Shown here piece after piece: positions 52,945 through 61,388 of a stretch of DNA of 64,000 bases (its first letter is position 1; each line of letters opens with the position of its first letter). The DNA lies in assembly GCA_017962495.1 (NCBI GenBank), contig JAGCVH010000094.1, forward strand, positions 45,287-109,286. Reading direction: 5' to 3'. The notes under the pieces are model-generated. The model did not search any database. It was not told where the DNA came from and saw only the letters and a list, made by a program, of their open reading frames with translations. Origin of the DNA: Bacteroidaceae bacterium. GTDB taxonomy: Bacteria; Bacteroidota; Bacteroidia; Bacteroidales; Bacteroidaceae. The position numbers and the translations under genes were made by a program.

Positions 52945-54312
52945 ATGAAAGAGAGACAGAAAAGGTTTTTCTTGCCAGAAAGCGAGATTCCAACACAGTG
53001 GTACAACATCCAGGCAGACATGGTGAACAAACCTCTTCCACCACTTCATCCTGCCACGAAAGAGCCTTTGAAGGCCGAGGATCTTTTCCCCATCTTTGCC
53101 GAAGAATTGGCACGACAGGAAATGAACCAAACGGATGCGTGGATTGATATCCCCGAGGAAGTTCGTGACATGTACAAGTTCTACCGTTCTACACCACTCG
53201 TTCGTGCTTATGGATTAGAGAAGGCACTTGGTACACCTGCCCATATCTATTTCAAGAATGAAAGCGTAAGTCCTGTGGGTAGTCACAAACTTAATTCAGC
53301 ATTGCCACAGGCATACTACAACAAGAAGCAGGGTGTGACCAATATCACCACAGAGACGGGTGCAGGACAGTGGGGTGCAGCTCTCTCGTATGCTGCTAAA
53401 GTGTTTGGACTGGAATGTGCTGTCTATCAAGTGAAAATCAGTTACAACCAGAAACCTTATCGCCGTAGCATTATGCAGACTTTCGGCGCAACCGTAGAAG
53501 CATCGCCCTCTATGTCAACCCGTGCAGGTAAGGATATCATCACACGTGACCCCATGAATCAAGGTTCGTTGGGTACAGCTATTAGTGAGGCCATTGAGTT
53601 GGCAATGTCAACGCCCAACTGCAAGTATACGCTGGGCTCTGTTCTGAATCATGTTGCCCTGCATCAGAGTGTGATTGGATTGGAAGCCGAGAAACAGATG
53701 GCCATGGCTGGTGAGTATCCTGATATCGTGATTGCTTGCTTTGGCGGTGGTTCGAACTTCGGTGGTGTGGCATTCCCCTTCATGCGTCACAACATTCTGG
53801 ATGGAAAGAATACACAGTTCATTGCCGCAGAACCTGCTTCGTGTCCTAAGCTCACTCGTGGCGTATTCCAGTACGATTTCGGAGATGAGGCAGGATATAC
53901 GCCATTGCTGCCCATGTTCACCCTTGGTCACAACTTTATGCCAGCCAACATTCATGCAGGTGGCCTTCGCTATCATGGGGCAGGTGTCATCGTTAGCCAG
54001 TTGTTGAAGGATGGACTGATGACAGCTGTCGATATTCCTCAGTTGGAAACCTTCGAGGCTGGAACCTTGTTTGCTCGTACCGAGGGTATCATCCCTGCTC
54101 CAGAGTCAAGCCACGCTATTGCCGCCACTATTCGCGAAGCATTGAAGTGTAAGGAAACAGGTGAGGAGAAAGTAATACTATTCAACCTCTCGGGTCATGG
54201 ATTGATAGACATGAGTGCCTATGACCAGTATTTCTCTGGTAACCTGCAAAACTATGAGATTACCGACGAGCAAGTGGCCGAGAACATCTCTAAACTTGAG
54301 AAAGTGATTTAA
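52945..54312 (+). CDS. trpB2: Tryptophan synthase beta-like enzyme, TrpB2 type
   Basis: 455 residues, longer than TrpB1 (about 400) and with the TrpB2 N-terminal extension (FLPESEIPTQWYNIQADM). RPTPLVRA-like RSTPLVRAYGLEKALG is followed by the PLP Lys in SVSPVG SHKLNSALPQAYYNK, TETGAGQWGAALS, the phosphate loop CFGGGSNFGG, and the C-terminal NLSGHGLIDMS with the PLP-N1 Ser/Gly region. It makes tryptophan from indole and serine (or phosphoserine in some relatives). No trpA or other trp gene is adjacent, typical for stand-alone trpB2. The Trp-codon leader upstream is independent support for a real role in tryptophan supply. Confidence 0.92.
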   Translation: MKERQKRFFLPESEIPTQWYNIQADMVNKPLPPLHPATKEPLKAEDLFPIFAEELARQEMNQTDAWIDIPEEVRDMYKFYRSTPLVRAYGLEKALGTPAHIYFKNESVSPVGSHKLNSALPQAYYNKKQGVTNITTETGAGQWGAALSYAAKVFGLECAVYQVKISYNQKPYRRSIMQTFGATVEASPSMSTRAGKDIITRDPMNQGSLGTAISEAIELAMSTPNCKYTLGSVLNHVALHQSVIGLEAEKQMAMAGEYPDIVIACFGGGSNFGGVAFPFMRHNILDGKNTQFIAAEPASCPKLTRGVFQYDFGDEAGYTPLLPMFTLGHNFMPANIHAGGLRYHGAGVIVSQLLKDGLMTAVDIPQLETFEAGTLFARTEGIIPAPESSHAIAATIREALKCKETGEEKVILFNLSGHGLIDMSAYDQYFSGNLQNYEITDEQVAENISKLEKVI

Positions 54313-54341
54313 GTTTTTTATAGGTATTAAGGTAAAAAGAT

Positions 54342-54369
54342 GCCCCCTGCTTCTGTTGAGGCAGGGGGC
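54342..54369. terminator. Bidirectional terminator between trpB2 and nagB
   Basis: Stem GCCCCCTGCTTC/GAGGCAGGGGGC with a 4-nt loop, followed by TTTATTGTTTG; the two genes converge here. Confidence 0.85.
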
Positions 54370-54393
54370 TTTATTGTTTGTTGTTGAAGGGAA

Positions 54394-55185
54394 TTATAGA
54401 TTATCCTTTTCAATGTCCTTGAAGTATTTGTAGGTACCGTGCTTCAATTCGTCGGTGGCAGCCTCATCGCATACGATGATGGCATGGGGATGCATTTGCA
54501 GGGCACTGATTGTCCACTCTTGACTGACCGCACATTCGATAGCATGTTGCAGGGCGCGAGCCTTTCCGTGACCGTTGCAGACGATGAGTACTTCCTTGGC
54601 GTCCATAACGGTGCCAACGCCAACAGTCAGAGCCGTCTTGGGTACCTTGTTCACATCGTTGTCGAAGAATCGACTGTTGGCAATGATGGTGTCGGTGGTA
54701 AGGCTTTTCACACGAGTGCGGCTTTGCAGAGAACTGAAAGGTTCGTTGAAAGCGATGTGTCCATCGGGACCAATGCCTCCCATAAAGAGGTCGATACCGC
54801 CAGCGTCTTTGATAGCTTTTTCGTAGGCAGCACATTCGGCAACCAAGTCTGGAGCATTACCATTAAGGATGTGCACATTTTCTTTCTTTATGTCGATGTG
54901 AGAGAAAAAGTTCGTCCACATAAAGCTATGATAGCTTTCGGGATGTTCTTCGGGCAGACCCACATATTCATCCATATTGAAAGTGATGACATTCTTGAAC
55001 GAAACCTTGCCAGCTTTGTTCAGTTCGATGAGGTGTTTATACAATCCCAAAGGAGAAGAACCAGTGGGGCATCCCAGTTTGAAAGGTTTTTCAGCAGTGG
55101 GTTTTGCTTCGTTGATACGGGCAGCAACATATTCTGCAGCCCAGCGTGACAACTCTTTGTAGTCAGGTTCAATGATTACTCTCAT
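54394..55185 (-). CDS. nagB: Glucosamine-6-phosphate deaminase
   Basis: 263 residues. Motifs: [17 protein letters not shown] (phosphate loop), [18 protein letters not shown] (catalytic Asp), [18 protein letters not shown] (His/Glu relay) and [20 protein letters not shown]. It converts glucosamine-6-P to fructose-6-P and ammonia, the last step of amino-sugar use after NagA. It is near nagA but on the other strand and separated by trpB2. Confidence 0.95.
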   Translation of the reverse strand: MRVIIEPDYKELSRWAAEYVAARINEAKPTAEKPFKLGCPTGSSPLGLYKHLIELNKAGKVSFKNVITFNMDEYVGLPEEHPESYHSFMWTNFFSHIDIKKENVHILNGNAPDLVAECAAYEKAIKDAGGIDLFMGGIGPDGHIAFNEPFSSLQSRTRVKSLTTDTIIANSRFFDNDVNKVPKTALTVGVGTVMDAKEVLIVCNGHGKARALQHAIECAVSQEWTISALQMHPHAIIVCDEAATDELKHGTYKYFKDIEKDNL

Positions 55186-55267
55186 AATATAAAAGTTTAA
55201 AGTTTAATCGGACTGAAGCCCTGTTTAACGTTTAATACTTAATAAATAAACGATTTAGGATTTCTTT

Positions 55268-56833
55268 TTATTGCTTGTTTGCTTTGAATTTTGCCATTTT
55301 CCCATCGGTCTCATAAATGCACTGACGCAGGTCGCGTTGTGTGATTCGAACGGCATCGCGAGTCAGTTCGGGCACATTGTAACTCTTTAATAGAAGGATG
55401 TTGTATTCAGGGTCATATTGTGGCAGGCAGAAGGCTTTATGGGCTTGGCCATTCTTGTCGAAGTAGGCAATGAAGGGACGCGTGTAGTTTGCGTCCATCC
55501 GTCGAGTACTGAAGACGATCCATCGTCCGTTCGAACTCCATGAGTGGTAGGAGTCCACATCGTTGGAGTTTGCCTCCGTGAGGGCATATATGGAGTCAGT
55601 TTGTAGGTCTTTGACATACAGGTCACTCGATTTGTGCCAAATGTGGAACTGGCCGTAATCGCCTTCAGCAAAGAGGAGGTAACGCCCGTCGGGACTGATG
55701 CGTGGGAACGATGCACTGCGTTCGCGACTTTGACAGTCGACAACCATCTCCGATGGTCCGAACTTTCCCGTTTGCTCGTCGAACGGCATACGACGGATGT
55801 CATAGAAGAATCTGTCGTAAAGCAATACGCGACGCATCTCTGTTAGGCTGTCGGGGATATTAAGTTCAACATCTTTTGCCGGTTCTTCAGATACGCAATA
55901 GTAAAGCCATTTCCCATCGGGCGACCAACAAGGGAAGGTCTCGAACTTCGTGGAATCAGCTAGGACAAGGCTCACTTCGTTCTTGTCTGCATCATAGAGC
56001 AATAGGTCGCTTGCTTCATCCAACACCTCAATTTTCTCTTTGTGATACATGTGGAAGGCTTGTCCCGTCTTGTTGGTGGAAAATGCCACTAAGTTCTGGG
56101 TGGGATGCCACGAGGGATAGACCCCGGCAGTTAGGATGCTGTCGCCCTTAATCTGCACTTTTTCAGCCTTCCCGTCACGTATGAGTATGGTTCCGCCATG
56201 TTGTGCACGGACGTGGAACAACATTTGACGGGTGGAATAGTTTTGATAGTTGTGGCAGTTGATGCAATGGTTGTCCTCGTCGCTGTAGGCACGATTGTTC
56301 TCGTAGATTACTCTCTCTTCGAAGTTCGTCAGGTTGCGTTGGTATAGTCCCAATTGTCTGTATAATTCGTAGCCTGGTTCGATGAGTCGGTACGAAAGGT
56401 ATGGGTCGATGTCTTCCTCTGCCACTTGTAGTGTGTGAGGCTTGTAGCGCACCCAACCTTGAGGGAAGAGTGCAAAGACGGATACTCGAATCGTTGAACC
56501 TCTGTTCGCTTGCAGGAGTTCTCTCCATTCCGTGGTGTCGATGAGGACCTTGAGATCCTTCTCTCCGCCGGTAACCACCTTTCCCCCCTTTTCTCCCTCC
56601 ATCAGGGCAACCACTTGTGTCGGGTCGCTCTCGAGAAGTGAGAAGTTAAGTGGTGCTATGTTTGCAGGAATAGTGATATCTGTATAATCTGGGTAGAGTG
56701 GTGCTACGCTATCGGCTTCTGCGAAAGACGTGGGTACCGTATAAGTGTGGCGACCACAGGCCGTGAAAAGTAAAAAGAAAAAAGCAAAAAGTAGAAAGGC
56801 TTTGCCCTTATAGTCTCTCATTATATTCTTCAT
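55268..56833 (-). CDS. Beta-propeller (PD40/TolB-like) lipoprotein with a CxxCH motif
   Basis: 521 residues. The signal peptide ends in a lipobox (LLFTAC), so lipid attachment is expected; an alternative start is the Met at 56821. The N-terminal 170 residues are beta-rich. HCINCHNY near residue 189 is a CxxCH c-type heme motif. From about 235 to 490 are PD40/WD40-like propeller blades: YPSWHPTQNLVAFSTN, FPCWSPDGKWLYYC, FPRISPDGRYLLFAEG, YHSWSSNGRWIVFSTR. The following gene on the strand order (56861-58516, upstream) encodes a DUF6057 membrane protein; the two are often neighbours in Bacteroidales. Function unknown; a redox or glycan-binding envelope role is possible. The hydrophobic core is encoded by AT-rich repeat DNA (56763-56797). 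Confidence 0.75.
   Translation of the reverse strand: MKNIMRDYKGKAFLLFAFFFLLFTACGRHTYTVPTSFAEADSVAPLYPDYTDITIPANIAPLNFSLLESDPTQVVALMEGEKGGKVVTGGEKDLKVLIDTTEWRELLQANRGSTIRVSVFALFPQGWVRYKPHTLQVAEEDIDPYLSYRLIEPGYELYRQLGLYQRNLTNFEERVIYENNRAYSDEDNHCINCHNYQNYSTRQMLFHVRAQHGGTILIRDGKAEKVQIKGDSILTAGVYPSWHPTQNLVAFSTNKTGQAFHMYHKEKIEVLDEASDLLLYDADKNEVSLVLADSTKFETFPCWSPDGKWLYYCVSEEPAKDVELNIPDSLTEMRRVLLYDRFFYDIRRMPFDEQTGKFGPSEMVVDCQSRERSASFPRISPDGRYLLFAEGDYGQFHIWHKSSDLYVKDLQTDSIYALTEANSNDVDSYHSWSSNGRWIVFSTRRMDANYTRPFIAYFDKNGQAHKAFCLPQYDPEYNILLLKSYNVPELTRDAVRITQRDLRQCIYETDGKMAKFKANKQ
56763..56797 (-). repeat. AAAAGTAAAAAG repeat forming a signal-peptide core
   Basis: GTGAAAAGTAAAAAGAAAAA on the plus strand is, on the coding strand, a pyrimidine-rich run coding FAFFFLLFT. 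It shares the GTGAAAAGT word with 8447-8482 and 21478-21509. Phe/Leu-rich signal cores are naturally T-rich, so this may be convergent. Confidence 0.4.
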
Positions 56834-56860
56834 TCTTTATTTTTCATTTTTAGCGAGGCG

Positions 56861-58516
56861 CTAGTTTACTCCCTGTTTACTTGTCCCCTCATTGTTCGTG
56901 TCCTTACGTTTCGTGGCTTTCAGGTTACCGAAGAAATAGTAATACGGATAGAACCCTTTCCATTTCTTAAAAAGTTCGTGAGCATGCTCGGCACGTGTCT
57001 CGTGACTACCCATGAAGGGCTTCGTTTCGTTCAGCATGGCCAGTAGTCTTGCCTGATTATATTCTAGTCCAGGAAATGCTTTCAGTATTTCGGGATATTT
57101 GTTCGACATAAGTAGTAGTCCCTCGGCGATGGATGGGGGAGGGGTGCTCCCCTGTAAGGGTTGACAGCGAGCGATGAACTGTGGCATCGTCTTAGTGTAG
57201 AGGTGCACCATCAGACTGTTCCACAAAGCATTGACACTTCGCCCCTCATTCAGCGCGATGTTGTAACCCATGAATGTGGGTTGTGTGAATAGGTTCTCAA
57301 AGTTGTCATGCACGGGTTCCGTGAGTCGCATATGATGGAATTCGGGATCGTTGTCTATCAGACTTAGATTGCCCACCATGGGACGATATTTTTCAACGAA
57401 GTCGCCTTCAAATGGCACATGCTCCAGAATGCGAAGGTACTTGTTAGCTACTCTCCATTCGCCTTTGAGTATGGCGCCGCGTGTTAACAACTTCAGTGAG
57501 CGCAAGGTAGGTCCGTTCATTGTCATGTGCTCCATAGCATGGTGGATGGCTGTCTGTACCAGTCCTGCATACAAGTCACAATCCATGACATAGTAGTTGG
57601 CAGCATCGTTCGCGTTCTTGTTAAATCCATGTATGTAAGGCACGTCATAATCCATGCGAATGTCAAACAGGCGTGAAGCCTGTTCCTCCGATTGCGTCAG
57701 GGCGATAGCGTAGTAAGCCGCAATTGGTCGATACGACAGGTCGGCATTCTTTCGTGCCGTTTCAGCCATTCCTCGCCAGTTCTGTTCCATCATCTGGCAC
57801 TGCATACGCGTCGTTACGCGCACATAAGGACGCATCCAGTGGCTCACGCCCATGGGCAGAGCAACCGTCAATGCGGCCATTGCCAGTCCTGCAAGATGTT
57901 GCTTGGTGCTTTCGTTCTTGTCAGGAAGGAATGGACTCGGGAATTTATGGCTATGACTGAATGATCGTATTATCAACGCCAATGTCAACAATACAACGAG
58001 TGCCAACAAAGGCACACCCATAATCAAACCAGTTTCTGCTTCATAGAATAAATCGTAACCGATGTAGGCAAGGAAAAGGAGATAGGCCATAGCTGGGACG
58101 AACTGGAGTAATTTCCACCATCCCTTTAACCTCAGGCAGTAACCCGTCAGCCACGTACACTTTGCAACGAGCAAGGCCATCAGTGCACCACCTAATACTG
58201 GCCAGCGGTATGTGGTCAACAACATGCGTCCAGCACGGCAAAGCATCTCCCATGGTCGCCCGTCCATGAACCGCATTAAAACATCGTTTGGAGACCAAAA
58301 AGAGTTCTCTCGGGCAATACGCATTGTGTCGCCCATCCACAGCCAAGCCCAGAGCCACACCAGTACGAAAAAGAAAATAATTACAGAAAGATGAAGTCGT
58401 TTCTTTTTCGTCTTCTGTCCGTCGCTCTTCACCTGTGAGGCTTTAACGTTCGTCGCTACTTGCCCTGCAGTCTGGCTTTTATGATCAGCCTTGTATTGCT
58501 TTCTTTGTTTAGCCAT
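56861..58516 (-). CDS. DUF6057-type polytopic membrane protein
   Basis: 551 residues. A Lys/Gln-rich cytosolic front (to about 40) is followed by membrane helices at about 43-62 (LSVIIFFFVLVWLWAWLWM), 98-117, 135-153 (LLQFVPAMAYLLFLAYIGY), 166-186 (IMGVPLLALVVLLTLALII) and 210-225. A long soluble helical region with TPR-like character follows (KNADLSYRPIAAYYAIAL; KLLTRGAILKGEWRVANKYL), matching the Bacteroidales DUF6057 family of unknown function. It is immediately upstream of the CxxCH propeller lipoprotein (27-bp gap) and shares its promoter at 58533-58564. Confidence 0.78.
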   Translation of the reverse strand: MAKQRKQYKADHKSQTAGQVATNVKASQVKSDGQKTKKKRLHLSVIIFFFVLVWLWAWLWMGDTMRIARENSFWSPNDVLMRFMDGRPWEMLCRAGRMLLTTYRWPVLGGALMALLVAKCTWLTGYCLRLKGWWKLLQFVPAMAYLLFLAYIGYDLFYEAETGLIMGVPLLALVVLLTLALIIRSFSHSHKFPSPFLPDKNESTKQHLAGLAMAALTVALPMGVSHWMRPYVRVTTRMQCQMMEQNWRGMAETARKNADLSYRPIAAYYAIALTQSEEQASRLFDIRMDYDVPYIHGFNKNANDAANYYVMDCDLYAGLVQTAIHHAMEHMTMNGPTLRSLKLLTRGAILKGEWRVANKYLRILEHVPFEGDFVEKYRPMVGNLSLIDNDPEFHHMRLTEPVHDNFENLFTQPTFMGYNIALNEGRSVNALWNSLMVHLYTKTMPQFIARCQPLQGSTPPPSIAEGLLLMSNKYPEILKAFPGLEYNQARLLAMLNETKPFMGSHETRAEHAHELFKKWKGFYPYYYFFGNLKATKRKDTNNEGTSKQGVN

Positions 58517-58532
58517 TACTCTATTTTCCCGA

Positions 58533-58564
58533 CAAAAGTACTTTATTTACTTTAGATAAGCAAA
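58533..58564 (-). promoter_or_regulatory. Promoter of the DUF6057-propeller operon
   Basis: Minus strand TACTTTTG (58533-58540) and TTTG (58561-58564), 20-bp spacer; 16 nt before the start. Confidence 0.82.
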
Positions 58565-58605
58565 TATGCAAACATTTTTTTACGGCATAACCCCTAAAAA
58601 GAACA

Positions 58606-58625
58606 GCCCCTCCAAAAGGAGGGGC
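58606..58625 (-). terminator. Terminator downstream of the GH3 glycosidase gene
   Basis: 8-bp stem GCCCCTCC/GGAGGGGC with AAAA loop; the minus strand continues TGTTCTTTTTAG. It lies beyond the 22-nt array. Confidence 0.7.
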
Positions 58626-58664
58626 AGGAATGTGTTAGAAAATAAATATGATTAGGAATGATGC

Positions 58665-58752
58665 ATCGCGAACCTATGTTCGATACGCGAAGGCCTTAGG
58701 TCTTACGGGCGATCGCCTTAGGTATGATTGCGGAAGGCCAGCGATACATTAT
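58665..58752. repeat. 22-nt-period array abutting the GH3 glycosidase stop codon
   Basis: Four units of about 22 nt: GAACCTATGTTCGAT, AAGGCCTTAGG, TCGCCTTAGG and GAAGGCCAG cores at roughly 22-nt steps. The fourth unit overlaps the stop codon (58749-58751). The first core is the same palindrome as at 16600. Confidence 0.65.
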
Positions 58753-61343
58753 TTCACGACAAAGTTCAGTGATTCCAGATCGGCATCGCGCGAAGAGGTG
58801 CCATAGAGAATCTGGTAGTTGCCGGGCATTGGAGTCAGTTCGTCGAGGTACTGGTCGTAATAGGCGAAGGCGTCGCTGTCGAGGGTGATGACGGCAGTCT
58901 TGGTCTCACCAGGCTCTAATGTCAGTTTTTGGAAGCCCTTCAGGGCCTTGATGGGGGCACCAGCATCGCCAATTCGCTTGACATAGACTTGCACGGTCTC
59001 CGTTCCCTCGCGTCTGCCTGAATTGACAACGGGCACCTTCAGGACAACTGACCCATCGCGGTTCATCGACTTGCTCGACAAACGGCCTTTGCCCACGTTA
59101 AAGGTGGTGTAACTGAGGCCATAGCCAAAGGCATACTGAGGCACGCCTGTGAAGTAACGGTAGGTGCGATTCTTCTTCGAATAGTCGAGGAAATCGGGTA
59201 AGTCGTCGTTAGAACGATAGAAGGTGACGGGCAGTTTTCCTCCGGGGTTATAGTCGCCAAAGAGCACTTCGGCCAAGGCCTTTGCGCCTCCCTGACCAGG
59301 ATACCAGGCTTGAAGCAGGGCGTCGTACTGACCTTCCACACTGCCAAAAGCAATAGCGGAACCGGAACAATTGACGAAGACGACGGGCCGCCCTGTCTGG
59401 TGCATAGCCTTGAGTAACATCTGCTGCACCTTGGGTAGTTCGATGTCTTGCTTGTCGCCTCCTTCGCCTTCCATGCGAGCAGAGATTCCACCAATGATGA
59501 TGATGGCATCGGCACTGCTCACCTCGTTGGCGAGGTCGGTGAAGTCGACTAACTTGCGTTCGCATATGTCGCCGCGTAGCATTGCAAACTGACCATTGCC
59601 ATGCTTGTATTCAATCACCACATCATAGGGTTTGCCAGCCTCCACGGGGAAGGACTTGTATTGTACCCTGCGACCGAAGCCTCCCCTGTGGCCGCTTGCG
59701 GCTTGATTTTCCTCTACAACCTCGCCGTTAACCTTAAGTACATAGCCGTTGTCAGTAGTGAGTGTGTATTTCATCTCGCCAGAGAAGGTGGAGACATATC
59801 GACCGCTGATGCGAACGGAAAGTGTATCGCGATTGACACCTTCGGCAAAGCCCCAAGCACCAAAGGTGGAGAAGTTGAGTTCATTATAATATTCGGTTTT
59901 GGCTGGTTCGCCGGCCAAGTCATTGTTATTGAAGAACTCTACTTTCACGCCCTTGCCCTCGTTGAAGTCGGGCAGATGATGGACGGTGGTGAATTCGTCG
60001 TTCAGTTCGCATGCTTTATGATAGATAATGTTTGCTCCAGGAACAGCATCTTTAATGCCACTAAGCAAGGAGTGTTGATGGGCCTCCGTGGGAGTTCCGC
60101 CATAGTTGCCGTTGAGCATGCCCACATCGTCGGCATTGGGACCAAGCACGGCAATGGTCTTCAGTTTTTTGGAGAGGGGAAGCACGCCTTTATTGTGAAG
60201 CAAAACCATCGACTCACGAGCGGCTTGAGTGGCAAGTTCGTTGTGTTTCTCACTGCTGATGACTTCGGGAGCAAGATTTGCCCATGGGAGCATTTCGGCA
60301 GGGTCGAACATACCCAGTTCGAAGCGGCCCAGTAGTGTCTTGCGAAGATGATCGTCGAGGACACTATCTTGGATAAGTCCCTGTTGCAGGGCTTCATACA
60401 AATTCATAAATACCTTGCCACATTCCAGGTCGGTGCCATTGAGAACAGCATCTACAGAGGCCGACAAGGGACCATCGTGAGTCTCATGCTGACCACGATT
60501 GTAGAAATTGTTGATGGCATCGCAATCGGTTAGCACAATGCCGTCGTACCCCCATTTGTTGCGCAGGATGTCGATGAGCAGGCGGTCGCTACTGCAGCAA
60601 GGCTTTCCTTCGAAACGCTGGTAGGCACACATTACTTCGCGCACATTACCTTGTTTTACCAATGCCTTGAAGGCAGGCAGGTAGGTTTCCCAAAGGTCGC
60701 GGTTAGTGGGTTCCACATTCATGGAGTGGCGCAAGGGTTCAGGACCACTGTGTACTGCATAGTGCTTGGCACAGGCGTGGGTCTTAAAATAGCGATCATC
60801 GTTGCCTTGCATACCCAGGACAGTCTGCACTCCCAACACCGCACTCAGATAAGGGTCTTCACCACATGTCTCCTGGCCTCTGCCCCAGCGTGGGTCGCGG
60901 AAAATGTTGACATTTGGACACCAGAAGGTGAGCTCGGGATTGCCGGGATAATAAGTTACTCCTTGAGGCACATTGAAGATGTTGTGGTCGGAACGATTCC
61001 AATTGGCACGAGCCTCATCACTGACCTGTGAGAAGACATCATACACCAGTTTGGCATTGAATGCAGCAGCCATTCCGATGGGCTGAGGATAGACGGTATA
61101 TCCGCCCTGACGTACACCGTGGCAGGCCTCACTCCACCAGTTGTAGGAGGGGATGCCAAGACGATCGACAGAGGCCGATTTGTTCATCATCAGCCCCACC
61201 TTCTCATAAGGGGTGAGTAAAGACAAGAGGTTTTCTACGCGTTCCTTATTAGAAAGCGATGGATCCTGGAACGGATACTTCTCCTGAGCCAATATGGAGG
61301 AGGAGAGCATGGCGGTTATTGCTAACCCCAATAATTTCTTCAT
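58749..61343 (-). CDS. Secreted GH3 beta-glycosidase with inserted PA14 domain
   Basis: 864 residues from the ATG at 61343 (MKKLLGLAITAMLSSSILAQ); a Met four codons earlier (61355) is possible. The GH3 barrel begins at YPFQDPSLSNKERVENLLSLLT. It carries KHYAVHSG, and IVLTDCDAINNF with the nucleophile Asp near residue 266. The alpha/beta sandwich follows. A PA14 domain (VKVEFFNNNDLAGEP...YTLTTDNGYVLKVNGEVV, about 465-600) is inserted in it, and a fibronectin III-like end (VPVVNSGRREGTETVQVYVK) closes the protein. This is the layout of Prevotella beta-xylosidases/beta-glucosidases of the Xyl3A type. It follows the dockerin-bearing DUF4353 gene by 33-45 bp. Confidence 0.9.
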   Translation of the reverse strand: MKKLLGLAITAMLSSSILAQEKYPFQDPSLSNKERVENLLSLLTPYEKVGLMMNKSASVDRLGIPSYNWWSEACHGVRQGGYTVYPQPIGMAAAFNAKLVYDVFSQVSDEARANWNRSDHNIFNVPQGVTYYPGNPELTFWCPNVNIFRDPRWGRGQETCGEDPYLSAVLGVQTVLGMQGNDDRYFKTHACAKHYAVHSGPEPLRHSMNVEPTNRDLWETYLPAFKALVKQGNVREVMCAYQRFEGKPCCSSDRLLIDILRNKWGYDGIVLTDCDAINNFYNRGQHETHDGPLSASVDAVLNGTDLECGKVFMNLYEALQQGLIQDSVLDDHLRKTLLGRFELGMFDPAEMLPWANLAPEVISSEKHNELATQAARESMVLLHNKGVLPLSKKLKTIAVLGPNADDVGMLNGNYGGTPTEAHQHSLLSGIKDAVPGANIIYHKACELNDEFTTVHHLPDFNEGKGVKVEFFNNNDLAGEPAKTEYYNELNFSTFGAWGFAEGVNRDTLSVRISGRYVSTFSGEMKYTLTTDNGYVLKVNGEVVEENQAASGHRGGFGRRVQYKSFPVEAGKPYDVVIEYKHGNGQFAMLRGDICERKLVDFTDLANEVSSADAIIIIGGISARMEGEGGDKQDIELPKVQQMLLKAMHQTGRPVVFVNCSGSAIAFGSVEGQYDALLQAWYPGQGGAKALAEVLFGDYNPGGKLPVTFYRSNDDLPDFLDYSKKNRTYRYFTGVPQYAFGYGLSYTTFNVGKGRLSSKSMNRDGSVVLKVPVVNSGRREGTETVQVYVKRIGDAGAPIKALKGFQKLTLEPGETKTAVITLDSDAFAYYDQYLDELTPMPGNYQILYGTSSRDADLESLNFVVK

Positions 61344-61388
61344 GGTGGATGTCATAGTTCTATATGTTTAAAGTTTTTATGTTTTATT

